Below are positions 7,787 through 14,983 of a DNA stretch of 22,147 nucleotides, one piece after another; within the stretch, counting starts at the first letter, position 1, and every line of letters starts with the position of its first letter. The notes beneath the pieces were generated by a model. It did no database searches and was not told the origin of the DNA. It saw only the letters and a list, made by a program, of their open reading frames with translations. A program made the translations under genes and the position numbers. The stretch covers positions 1-22,147 of the forward strand of contig JAAZHP010000027.1 of assembly GCA_012510625.1 (NCBI GenBank). The letters run 5' to 3'. The DNA comes from Bacillota bacterium (GTDB lineage Bacteria > Bacillota > Dethiobacteria > DTU022).

Positions 7787-7954
7787 ATGAATATGAACAG
7801 GCCTGGACTACCCAAAAGAGAAGAGAATGAATGAAAGAGAGGTTACCTGAAGAACGCAAATGGCTCGAAGCAGGAAGGAGTTGAGGCGGTGGAGAAATTA
7901 CCTGCTGAGAAAACTGCCTTTTTTAGGGTAAATCAACGAAGGGAGTGAGTTGTC

Positions 7955-8959
7955 ATGGAGAGCCCCCCTGTAACCAGACCCTATTTCTCTTCGCTCCGGG
8001 GGCGGGAGATCTTTTGGCTGATTTTTTGCTGGGCGGTGGTGCTGATCTGCTGCGCGCTGCTCTATTTTTACTGGGATTGGAGCCGCAGCATGGATCTGAT
8101 TAACTGGCTGCAGCAATTCCGGTCCATCAAAGCGGTGGAATATTTCTTTCAGTTTTTTACCTTTCTGGGCAACGATGAATTCTACATGATCTTTTTCGGC
8201 ATTTTAATCTGGTGCGTCAGCAAGCCGCTCGGCTTCTGGTCGGCGGCGGTGCTGCTGATCTCCGGCCTGGTCAGCGGGCTAGCCAAAGATCTTACTGCCT
8301 TGGAGCGGCCTTCTCTCGAGGGGATGGAGCAGCTTGAGAGCTACGCTTTCCCCAGCGGCCACACCCTCACCGCGGTGACGGTATGGGGCTACCTGGCCAT
8401 CCGGCTGAAGAGAAGGTGGTTCTGGATCTGGGCTCTTGCGGCGATGATTCTGATCCCCTTTTCCCGGATCATCCTGGGCTTTCACTATCCGGGTGATATC
8501 CTGGGCGGTTATGCCATGGGCATACCCCTGCTGCTGCTTCTCGTCTGGCTGAGCAGCCTTTTTGTTGAAAAAGGCTGGGACCGGAAATTTTCCAAGCCGC
8601 TTCTTCTGGCGCTCTGCGTGGCCATCCCCGTGATCCTGACCGTGCTCAGCCCGCAGGGAGACATGCCGAAGCTGATGGGGCTCCTGTCCGGCGCCTCCGC
8701 CGGCTACATCGTGGAAAAAGACAAGGTGCGCTCCGATACCCGGACGCACTGGGCGCTCCAGGTGCTCAAGGCGGTTATCGGGCTGGCGGTGCTTTTCGGC
8801 ATCCTGATTGGGCTGGGCCCGCTTCTCTCCTCCGGAAATCCGGCCTTGCAGGCGGCCCTGCGCTTTTTACGCTACGGGCTCGGCGGTATCTGGGTTACCT
8901 TGCTGGCGCCGGCTCTTTTTGTGGCCCTAAGGCTGACCCCGCGCGAAGCTGGAGATTAA
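7955..8959 (+). CDS. PAP2-family membrane phosphatase
   Basis: A 334-residue polytopic membrane protein with the complete phosphatidic acid phosphatase type 2 signature: K111-x6-RP (KDLTALERP), PSGH (133-136) and SR-x5-H-x3-D (SRIILGFHYPGD, S170 to D181). These enzymes dephosphorylate lipid phosphates such as undecaprenyl pyrophosphate or phosphatidate on the outer membrane face. The C-terminal extension (about 200-334) adds several more hydrophobic segments beyond the core, longer than the usual 200-250 residues. ATG 7955 is preceded by GGGAG with suitable spacing. It stands alone, with a terminator 44 bases after the stop. Undecaprenyl-PP recycling is plausible but unproven. Confidence 0.92.
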   Translation: MESPPVTRPYFSSLRGREIFWLIFCWAVVLICCALLYFYWDWSRSMDLINWLQQFRSIKAVEYFFQFFTFLGNDEFYMIFFGILIWCVSKPLGFWSAAVLLISGLVSGLAKDLTALERPSLEGMEQLESYAFPSGHTLTAVTVWGYLAIRLKRRWFWIWALAAMILIPFSRIILGFHYPGDILGGYAMGIPLLLLLVWLSSLFVEKGWDRKFSKPLLLALCVAIPVILTVLSPQGDMPKLMGLLSGASAGYIVEKDKVRSDTRTHWALQVLKAVIGLAVLFGILIGLGPLLSSGNPALQAALRFLRYGLGGIWVTLLAPALFVALRLTPREAGD

Positions 8960-9002
8960 CCAGAAAACAACAGATTTCTCTTCCTAACTTCTCGAATTTT
9001 AC

Positions 9003-9041
9003 AGTCACCTCCGAAAAAACAACGGAGGTGACTTACTTTTT
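9003..9041 (+). terminator. Intrinsic terminator after the PAP2 gene
   Basis: An 11-bp perfect stem, AGTCACCTCCG (9003-9013) with CGGAGGTGACT (9023-9033), closes on an A-rich nine-base loop and is followed by TACTTTTTG. It lies 44 bases after the PAP2 stop and isolates that gene from the tat-fdhE cluster. Bases 9042-9160 are AT-rich and probably carry the promoter of the next unit; TTGTGT (9090) with TTAATC (9113) is the best but weak match. Confidence 0.8.
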
Positions 9042-9174
9042 GTTCACTTTAAATAATTTTAATAAAATAAAAGAGAGGATATTTTGTAATTGTGTAGAAA
9101 TAATTTAATAGTTTAATCTCGCAGTAGAGATGCAGCTTCGGGGTTCTAAATATCAACGGTGGGAGTGAAGCCCG

Positions 9175-9372
9175 GTGCCGTTCGGCAGTGGAATCGGCTT
9201 TATGGAGGTCGTTGTTATCCTGTTGGCAGCTTTAATTGTCTTCGGGCCGAACAAGCTTCCCGAGCTCGGGCGCTCCATCGGCCGCGGCATCCGGGAGCTC
9301 AAGCAGGCATTGAATGACGCGGGCAAGGCTTTCTCCCTGGACGAAGAAGAGGATGCTGAAAAGAAGCAATAA
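9175..9372 (+). CDS. tatA: Sec-independent translocase protein TatA (copy 1)
   Basis: TatA/E subunits oligomerise to form the protein-conducting element of the twin-arginine pathway for folded, often cofactor-bearing, proteins. This 65-residue copy shows the standard layout: short N-terminus, one membrane helix (FMEVVVILLAALIVF), the hinge FGPNKLPELG (23-32), an amphipathic helix (RSIGRGIRELKQAL) and an acidic tail (DEEEDAEKK). GTG 9175 is preceded by GGGAG nine bases upstream. It begins the tatA-fdhE-tatA-tatC run. Confidence 0.93.
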   Translation: MPFGSGIGFMEVVVILLAALIVFGPNKLPELGRSIGRGIRELKQALNDAGKAFSLDEEEDAEKKQ

Positions 9373-9381
9373 TGTTTGAGG

Positions 9382-10272
9382 ATGGGGGAAGAGACGGTGA
9401 GACTGGAAAAGCTGAATCGCGAGATCGAGATTTACCTGAAAGAGAAGCAGGAGGCGGAGCCTCTTTTTCGCTTCTCCGGTGAGCTGTTCCGGCTGCAGGA
9501 GCGTTATGCCGGGCAGATCAAACCCCATCGCTCCTGGAGCAGGGAGCAGGCCCGGGAGCTGTTCTTGCAGGGGTGTTACCTGCTTAAGGACGCTCCCCCT
9601 GCCATTGCTCCCGGCCTTTTCAGGAGCATCCTGGGGGAAATTGTCGAAGCCGTAATCCGCCATTTTCCCAGGGCGGAGCCGCTCCGGAAAATTATGCGGC
9701 AACCGGAGCTAACAGAAACCCGCCTGCCCCAATTTCTTGCCGGAAGTAATCTGTTGGACAGCAGAGAACTGGAAAAGCAGGTTCGCGCCTGGGGATGGGA
9801 AGGTGATGAACCGGTAGAGTCTTCCCTCGCTGCCGGCACAGTGAAGGATGCCCTGGCCCCGTTTTATATTGCTTTGGCCGCGGCGGTGCGGGAAGAGATC
9901 GATCTGGCTCTCTGGGGCGAAGGCTTCTGCCCGGTATGCGGCCAGGATCCGGGCATGGCCCTGCTCAATGACGAGGGCGCCCGGATTCTCCACTGCTCTT
10001 TCTGCCGCACCTGCTGGCAATTTCCCCGGCTGGAATGCCCCTTTTGCCGGAACAGGGATCCGCAGCGGCTGGGCTATTTCTACGCCGACGAGTATCCCGG
10101 TAGAAGAGTCCAGGTTTGCGAGCGCTGCAAGAGCTACCTGAAGACAGCAGTGGTGAAAGAGATCGGCCGCGAGGTCATTCTCGAACTGGAAGATATATTT
10201 ACTCTCGAGCTGGATCATCTTGCCCGGCGCGAAGGCTACCGCGCGGGCCGTGATCTGGCGCTGTTGCAGTAA
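9382..10272 (+). CDS. fdhE: Formate dehydrogenase accessory protein FdhE
   Basis: FdhE is a rubredoxin-like iron protein needed for the activity and assembly of Tat-exported respiratory formate dehydrogenases. The 296-residue protein has the four CxxC pairs of the family: C183/C186, C205/C208, C219/C222 and C246/C249, the cores being FCPVCGQDP, CSFCRTCW, CPFCRNRD and VCERCKSY. The N-terminal half is helical. ATG 9382 was chosen, 9 bases after the tatA stop; TTG 9376 and GTG 9397 are alternatives. Lying between two tatA genes strengthens the link with export of a molybdenum or tungsten formate dehydrogenase, whose structural genes are not in this window. Confidence 0.92.
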   Translation: MGEETVRLEKLNREIEIYLKEKQEAEPLFRFSGELFRLQERYAGQIKPHRSWSREQARELFLQGCYLLKDAPPAIAPGLFRSILGEIVEAVIRHFPRAEPLRKIMRQPELTETRLPQFLAGSNLLDSRELEKQVRAWGWEGDEPVESSLAAGTVKDALAPFYIALAAAVREEIDLALWGEGFCPVCGQDPGMALLNDEGARILHCSFCRTCWQFPRLECPFCRNRDPQRLGYFYADEYPGRRVQVCERCKSYLKTAVVKEIGREVILELEDIFTLELDHLARREGYRAGRDLALLQ

Positions 10273-10296
10273 TAAGCTTGAAGGAGGTCAAGGCAT

Positions 10297-10482
10297 ATGT
10301 GGAAACCCGGTTTGGGAGAGCTGCTCCTCATTGTGCTTGCCATTTTGCTGCTATTTGGGGCGAACAGGCTGCCGGAGCTGGCCCGGGCCATCGGCAGAAG
10401 CGTTAACGAGTTGAAAGAGGGGCTCAAGGGAAAACCCGAACCTCCTGCCGCAACTGTGGAAGAGGATAAGGGGAAAGGCTAG
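10297..10482 (+). CDS. tatA: Sec-independent translocase protein TatA (copy 2)
   Basis: A second TatA-type protein of 61 residues, with Glu8 in the N-terminal segment (GELLLIVLAILLLF), hinge FGANRLPELA (20-29) and amphipathic helix RAIGRSVNELKEGL. Its ribosome site GAAGGAGG is strong, with ATG 10297. It differs from the copy before fdhE (FGAN against FGPN, and a shorter, basic tail), so the pair may have different roles, for example TatA-like and TatB-like, or serve different substrates. Confidence 0.93.
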   Translation: MWKPGLGELLLIVLAILLLFGANRLPELARAIGRSVNELKEGLKGKPEPPAATVEEDKGKG

Positions 10483-10590
10483 TTCCCGGCAGTTCGGACA
10501 GGCCGTGCCTTTTGCTGCGTCGATTGCTAATTTTACCATAGAAGGCATGCTTCGCCGGCACCATCATTCGCAGGAGGCATCGACAGGTTT

Positions 10591-11325
10591 GTGAGCAGAG
10601 ACAGGGGCGCTACCATGACCGTGCTGCAGCACCTGGCCGAGCTGCGCTGCCGCCTCATCGCGGCGGGCGCGGCTTTTCTGGCTGCCTCCCTGGCCTGTTT
10701 TGCCGCCGCCGCGCCGATCCGCCGCTTCTTGACCCGGCCTGCAGGAGGACTGGCCCTGGTTTATTTCTCGCCCCCCGAAGCCTTTACGGCGCAATTTAAG
10801 CTGGCCCTGCTTGCCGGGACGGCGCTGGCCTCTCCATTGATCCTCTATGAGCTGTTTGCTTTCATCTATCCCGCTCTCACTCCCTTTGAAAAGAGAACCT
10901 GCCTGCGGGCTCTCATCGGGATAGCCCTTCTTTTTTGCGGCGGGGCTGTCTTTGCGTACCTGGTTGCCTTCCCCCTGGTCCTCCGCTTCCTGCTGGATTA
11001 TGGCGGCGGCAGTGTTACTCCCAAACTCTCCATCGGTGAATATATCTCCTTTTTCTTCTCCTTCCATCTTTTTTTCGGAGCCGTATTTCAATTACCGCTG
11101 GCAGCCTGGACCCTGGGCCGGCTGGATCTGATCAGGGCACGGGTGTTGCAACGCGGGCGCAAGTATGCTCTCCTGGTCATCCTCGTCCTGGCGGCAGTTC
11201 TCACCCCTCCGGATCCCTTCACCCAGTTATTGCTGGCGCTGCCGCTGCTGCTGCTCTACGAGCTCTGCATTCTCATGGCGGCTGCCGGTTACCGGAGCAG
11301 AATCAAGGAGATGTCGCAGCAATAA
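10591..11325 (+). CDS. tatC: Sec-independent translocase protein TatC
   Basis: TatC is the twin-arginine signal-peptide receptor, a six-helix membrane protein. The 244-residue product has the expected length and the family hallmarks: HLAELRCRL near the N-terminus (Glu17), FIYPALTPFEKR after the second helix, and FPLVLRFLLDYG. Six hydrophobic segments can be counted. GTG 10591 is used; AGGAGG at 10572-10577 is rather far (13 bases), and ATG 10615 is an alternative that would still retain the signature. With the two tatA genes it gives a minimal TatAC system. Confidence 0.93.
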   Translation: MSRDRGATMTVLQHLAELRCRLIAAGAAFLAASLACFAAAAPIRRFLTRPAGGLALVYFSPPEAFTAQFKLALLAGTALASPLILYELFAFIYPALTPFEKRTCLRALIGIALLFCGGAVFAYLVAFPLVLRFLLDYGGGSVTPKLSIGEYISFFFSFHLFFGAVFQLPLAAWTLGRLDLIRARVLQRGRKYALLVILVLAAVLTPPDPFTQLLLALPLLLLYELCILMAAAGYRSRIKEMSQQ

Positions 11326-11371
11326 TAAGGTATAATAAGGGCGAAAGAATTGGAGCCTTCAAAATAGTACG

Positions 11372-12040
11372 GTGGTGTTAACCTTGTGCAGCTGTGCCCG
11401 GCTGGGCGGGGCGATCATCCTGGCTGGAGGTGACAGCAGCCGTCTCGGCTGCCCCAAGCCTTTCCTGGAGCTGGAGGGTGAATCGCTGATCGAGATCGTG
11501 GTCCGCCGCTTGAGCCTGCTTTTTGAACAGATCACAATAGTAACCGATCGCCAGGATCTTTTTGCCGGCCTCCCGGTGAAGCTGACCGGCGATCTGCTCA
11601 CCAGCCATGTAAAGAGCCCCCTGCGGGGAATCCATGCCGGGTTGAGCGTCTCCGATCTGCCGTACCAGTTTGTCGCCGCCTGCGACATGCCTTTTATCAA
11701 CCTGGAGCTGGTCCGCTACATGGCTGCCTTCGCCCCGCAATACGATGCTGTCGTTCCCCGGATCGGCAGCTACTACCAGCCGCTGCACGCTTTTTACAGC
11801 CGCTCCTGCATTGAACCTATCCGGAAGCAGGTTGAGCGGGGTGAATGCAAGGTGACCTCGTTTTATGATAAAATCAGGGTGCGGCATATCGGATATTCCG
11901 AGATTGCGCGCTTCGATCCCGGCCAGCGCTCATTTTTTAATGTCAATACCTGGGCCGATTACCTGGAAGCGCAAAATTTGCTGCCGGAATTAAAAAGGCG
12001 GCAGGCGGACTCTGCCTGCCTTTGGGGAAAGGAGTTCTAA
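11372..12040 (+). CDS. mobA: Molybdenum cofactor guanylyltransferase-like protein
   Basis: MobA adds GMP to molybdopterin, giving the guanine dinucleotide cofactor of formate dehydrogenase and related enzymes. The 222-residue protein has the nucleotidyltransferase motif LAGGDSSRLGCPKP (17-30, Lys29), PLRGIHAGL and AACDMPFIN, the expected pattern for the MobA/MobA-like family. GTG 11372 is tentative: GTG 11375 and TTG 11384 are also possible and no clear ribosome site decides. A TATAAT at 11331-11336 could be the -10 of its own promoter, but no -35 is seen. It directly follows tatC and precedes the CofE-like gene by three bases, linking it to cofactor loading of Tat-exported enzymes. Confidence 0.85.
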   Translation: MVLTLCSCARLGGAIILAGGDSSRLGCPKPFLELEGESLIEIVVRRLSLLFEQITIVTDRQDLFAGLPVKLTGDLLTSHVKSPLRGIHAGLSVSDLPYQFVAACDMPFINLELVRYMAAFAPQYDAVVPRIGSYYQPLHAFYSRSCIEPIRKQVERGECKVTSFYDKIRVRHIGYSEIARFDPGQRSFFNVNTWADYLEAQNLLPELKRRQADSACLWGKEF

Positions 12041-12043
12041 TTA

Positions 12044-13204
12044 TTGGCCAAACTGCCTGAATATATTGGACCGCATGCCTTTGGGGTTAAAATGGGGGTT
12101 ATTGTTCCGGGGACGGATATCGTGCAGGCGATTTTCAAGCAGCTGGCCCGGTGCTACCGTGACGGGCTGCTGGAAGACGGGGATATCGTTTGCATCACCG
12201 AGTCGGTGGTGGCCCGCGCCCAGAACAATTACGTGACTACAGCTGATGTGGCTGCGGAGATCCGGGAAAAGCTGCAGCTTGCGCCCGGCAGCAGGCTCGG
12301 CGTGGTCTTTCCCATTGCCAGCCGCAACCGTTTTGCCCTGGTTTTGCGGAGTTTTGCCCTGGCTCTCTCCGGAGGCGAAGTAATCGTGCAGCTCTCCTTC
12401 CCCTGCGACGAGGTGGGCAACCCGATCATCGAACCCGAATTTGCCAGGGCGCTGGGCAAAGATCTGATCACGCTGGAGGACCTGGCCGGGAGAAAATTCG
12501 CCCACCCTGTCACCGGCATCGACTATATCAGTTTTTACCGGGATATCATCAGCGCGGCCGGGGCCGCGCCGCAGATCATCCTGTGCAATGATCCCCTGCG
12601 GATACTGGATTACCGGCCCCACGGCGTGGTTGCCGCCGATATTCATTCCCGCGCCCGCACCAAGGCCCTAATTGGCGCCCGTCACCCGCGCTGCATCACC
12701 CTGGAGGAGCTTTGCAACTCCGGCGAGGCCTATTCGGAGTGGGGGCTGCTGGGCAGCAACATCTCCGCCGGAGAGAAAATAAAGCTGGCTCCCCGCGACG
12801 GTTCAAAGATTGTCGGCGAACTGCAGCGGCTGATCCGGGAGAAGCTGGGGGTGCAGGCCGAGGTCTTGATCTACGGCGACGGGGCCTACTGCGATCCCAC
12901 CACCGGCATCTACGAACTGGCCGATCCCCGGCCGGCTTTTGCCGCCACGGAGGGATTGAACCGCTACCGCGAAGGGTTCAAGTATAAGTACCTGGCCGAT
13001 TACTATTTCCACGAAGAGGGTAAAAGCGCCGTCGAGATCGAGAGTCTGCTCCAAGAAAAGGAAATAACCTCCCCGGCTGGCGGCGAGGATGCCTGCGAAG
13101 GGACCACTCCCAGGCTTATGGAGAATGTTGTCGCCAGCCTGGCCGACCTGGTCAGCGGCTCTTCCGACGCCGGTACGCCTCTGGTAATCGTAAAGGGATT
13201 TTAA
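12044..13204 (+). CDS. F420-0:L-glutamate ligase (CofE)-like protein
   Basis: A 386-residue protein of the CofE-type F420_ligase superfamily, which in its best-known members attaches L-glutamate to coenzyme F420-0 using GTP. The N-terminal VKMGVIVPGTDIVQAI then LLEDGDIVCITESVVARAQ is the family's opening, and YGDGAYCDPTTGIYELADP in the C-terminal half is conserved-looking. The archaeal signature around HTGHGF..ANAGVD is absent, and the protein is longer than the usual 250 residues, so the substrate may not be F420. TTG 12044 follows AAAGGAG, with a three-base gap from mobA, so the pair is probably co-translated. The 3' end overlaps lnt by 53 bp. Confidence 0.75.
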   Translation: MAKLPEYIGPHAFGVKMGVIVPGTDIVQAIFKQLARCYRDGLLEDGDIVCITESVVARAQNNYVTTADVAAEIREKLQLAPGSRLGVVFPIASRNRFALVLRSFALALSGGEVIVQLSFPCDEVGNPIIEPEFARALGKDLITLEDLAGRKFAHPVTGIDYISFYRDIISAAGAAPQIILCNDPLRILDYRPHGVVAADIHSRARTKALIGARHPRCITLEELCNSGEAYSEWGLLGSNISAGEKIKLAPRDGSKIVGELQRLIREKLGVQAEVLIYGDGAYCDPTTGIYELADPRPAFAATEGLNRYREGFKYKYLADYYFHEEGKSAVEIESLLQEKEITSPAGGEDACEGTTPRLMENVVASLADLVSGSSDAGTPLVIVKGF

Positions 13205-14705
13205 TAGCCGGCACTGCCTGGACGGCACAGCCGGCCAGCAGCAGCAGGCAGAGCAGCGGCACGAAGTCCCCCGCCCGGCGGTAGAAAGTGGCGCGCCGCG
13301 CCAGGTCAAGCGGCAGGATATAGAACCCCAGCTCGTCTTTTCCCGTGCGCAGCAGCTCCCGCCCCCGGAAGTCAAAAGAGATGGAGATCCCGCTGTTGGC
13401 CACCTGGGTAACCCCGATGCCCATCTCCGCGGCCCGCAGCGCGGCAACCTGGGCATGCTGTTCCAGGCCGATGGTCTTCCCGAACCAGGCATCGTTTGTG
13501 GCGACGATGAGATGCTGCCCTCCCCGGCGGGCAAAAAGGCGGGTGTAATCGCCGAAGTACGACTCAAAGCAGATCACCCCGGCCAGGGGGAGGCCCCGGT
13601 AATTAAAGAGGGTGATCTCTTCTCCCGGCGTGTAGCCGCCAAGAATGATATCGCTATCGAGATGCAGCATTTTATTCAACAGCTCTTCCAGGGGAAAGTA
13701 TTCCACGAATGGGACCAGGCGCCGCTTGTGGTAAACCTGGCTCTCCTCCTGTTCGTGAGATAGCAGGATCATGGAATTGTAGAGCGCCTCTTCCGCATAA
13801 AGCTGGGCTCCGTAGAGGATGCTTACCCCCAGCTCTTCGGCCAGGCGGGTCATCTCCCGGCGTTGCTGGGGGAGGCCGTCTTTCATTTTCAAATTAACCA
13901 CCGTCTCCGGCCAGAGGATCAGCTCCACGCGAGGCTCCTTTTCCACCGCTGCCCGGGTCAGTTCAAGATAGCGCTGCAGGATCTTCTTTCTCCCGGAAGA
14001 GGTCAGCTTCTCCTCCGGGGTGCCGCAGCCCTGGATCAGGGCGGTCCGGAGGGGGGCTTCTGCTCTTTCCACCGGAGCCAGGCCGGGCAGGAAAATGCCG
14101 CCGCAGAAGAGGGCCAGGAATATGGCCGCGGCCGCGACCAGGTTTTTCCCGCGCAGTCTTTTCTCCAGGACCAGCAGCAGGATGCTCTGGAAGAAGACCA
14201 TGATAAAAGAGAGGCCCCAGTAGCCGGAAACGGCTAAAAAGTTCAGGAGGGCCGGATAGCGCCACTGGGTGTAGCCCAGGTAGCCCACATTGTAGCCGAT
14301 AAAGCCGAGGGAGCGGATGTATTCCACCAGCACCCACAGGGCCGGGATTACTGCAGCAAGCAGGAGCGGGCTTTTCAGGCGGCGGGCGCAGCCGGTGGCG
14401 ACAGTAAAGAGAGCGCTGAAAAAACAGAGAAGCGCTATCAGCAGGATCATGGCTAAAATTGCCAGGCCCCGCGGCAGGTAGGTGAAAAGGACGCCGCTCA
14501 GATAAAGGTTCAGGTAGAGATGCAGCGGCAGTCCGAAAAGAAAAGCTCCGCAGAGCGATTGGCGCGGCCCGGACCGCAGGCAAAAGTAGATCAGCGGCAT
14601 CAAGGCAAACCAGGCCAGCCAGCCCTGCTCAAGGGGAGGAAAAGCCGGGATTAGCGCCAGCCCCGACAGCAGGGGCAGCAGGTAAAGGAGCGCAGTTTTC
14701 TTCAT
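13152..14705 (-). CDS. lnt: Apolipoprotein N-acyltransferase
   Basis: Lnt transfers an acyl chain from phospholipid to the amino group of the lipid-modified Cys of lipoproteins. The 517-residue protein begins MKKTALLYLL (ATG 14705); the frame extends further up without family content. Six or more N-terminal membrane helices (residues 5-210) precede a nitrilase domain with the catalytic triad: E267 (ILWPETVV), K327 (VYHKRRLVPF) and C379 (GVICFES), and VATNDAWFG follows. A final hydrophobic helix lies near 475-490. The length and triad fit full Lnt rather than a free nitrilase. It is preceded by a promoter at 14754-14783. Lnt is unusual in Firmicutes, though present in several Clostridia-related lineages. 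A lipoprotein gene lies nearby. Confidence 0.93.
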   Translation of the reverse strand: MKKTALLYLLPLLSGLALIPAFPPLEQGWLAWFALMPLIYFCLRSGPRQSLCGAFLFGLPLHLYLNLYLSGVLFTYLPRGLAILAMILLIALLCFFSALFTVATGCARRLKSPLLLAAVIPALWVLVEYIRSLGFIGYNVGYLGYTQWRYPALLNFLAVSGYWGLSFIMVFFQSILLLVLEKRLRGKNLVAAAAIFLALFCGGIFLPGLAPVERAEAPLRTALIQGCGTPEEKLTSSGRKKILQRYLELTRAAVEKEPRVELILWPETVVNLKMKDGLPQQRREMTRLAEELGVSILYGAQLYAEEALYNSMILLSHEQEESQVYHKRRLVPFVEYFPLEELLNKMLHLDSDIILGGYTPGEEITLFNYRGLPLAGVICFESYFGDYTRLFARRGGQHLIVATNDAWFGKTIGLEQHAQVAALRAAEMGIGVTQVANSGISISFDFRGRELLRTGKDELGFYILPLDLARRATFYRRAGDFVPLLCLLLLAGCAVQAVPAIKIPLRLPEAYRRRKSR

Positions 14706-14753
14706 TTTGCGCAAGGCCCCAACCTTTCTCGCTGTATCAATTGTTCCTAGTTT

Positions 14754-14783
14754 ATCATAACCAGATAAAAAGGCTGCACGCAA
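14754..14783 (-). promoter_or_regulatory. Sigma-A-type promoter of lnt
   Basis: On the minus strand TTGCGT (14778-14783), an 18-base spacer and TATGAT (14754-14759). The predicted start is near 14747, about 42 bases before the lnt ATG at 14705. Confidence 0.6.
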
Positions 14784-14811
14784 ATAAGCCGGCCTGTCAT
14801 GCCTCGCTAGA

Positions 14812-14944
14812 TTTGTAGGGGCGGCTCATGAGCCGCCCGAACCCGTACCGGCAATAAAAACAGTACCACGCTTAGAGAAAAAGCTTCAACTATAACAAAC
14901 ACCTTTACCCAACTGGCGGGCGAGGCGTGCCTCGCCCCTACAAA
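14812..14944. repeat. REP/MITE-like element with 12-bp inverted ends
   Basis: The ends are perfect inverted repeats: TTTGTAGGGGCG (14812-14823) and CGCCCCTACAAA (14933-14944). Each end carries its own palindrome: 20 bp centred at 14828/14829 (GGGCGGCTCATGAGCCGCCC) and a 9-bp stem at 14918-14926/14929-14937 (GGGCGAGGC with GCCTCGCCC). The interior is unremarkable and codes for nothing. The TTTGTAGGGGCG-plus-hairpin pattern is like REP/BIME elements seen dispersed in many bacterial genomes and mobilised by RAYT transposases; no transposase is present here. It lies between lnt and the DUF4349 gene and could form strong hairpins in either transcript. Confidence 0.8.
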
Positions 14945-14983
14945 CTTGACGCATGGGCATGCCCGGGACCCTACATCCCGAAT

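Noticed and set aside
7889..7948. 19-codon frame (GTG 7889) before the PAP2 gene with AAGGAG upstream
   Set aside because: Too short to support and the sequence has no leader-peptide feature such as repeated regulatory codons.
9042..9174. Molybdenum cofactor riboswitch before the tat-fdhE cluster
   Set aside because: No matching conserved core or paired elements that I can recognise; the region is plain AT-rich leader.
14706..14783. Longer lnt start at GTG/ATG 14783
   Set aside because: The extension crosses the predicted lnt promoter and lacks family content; start at 14705 gives the expected MKK start and first membrane helix.
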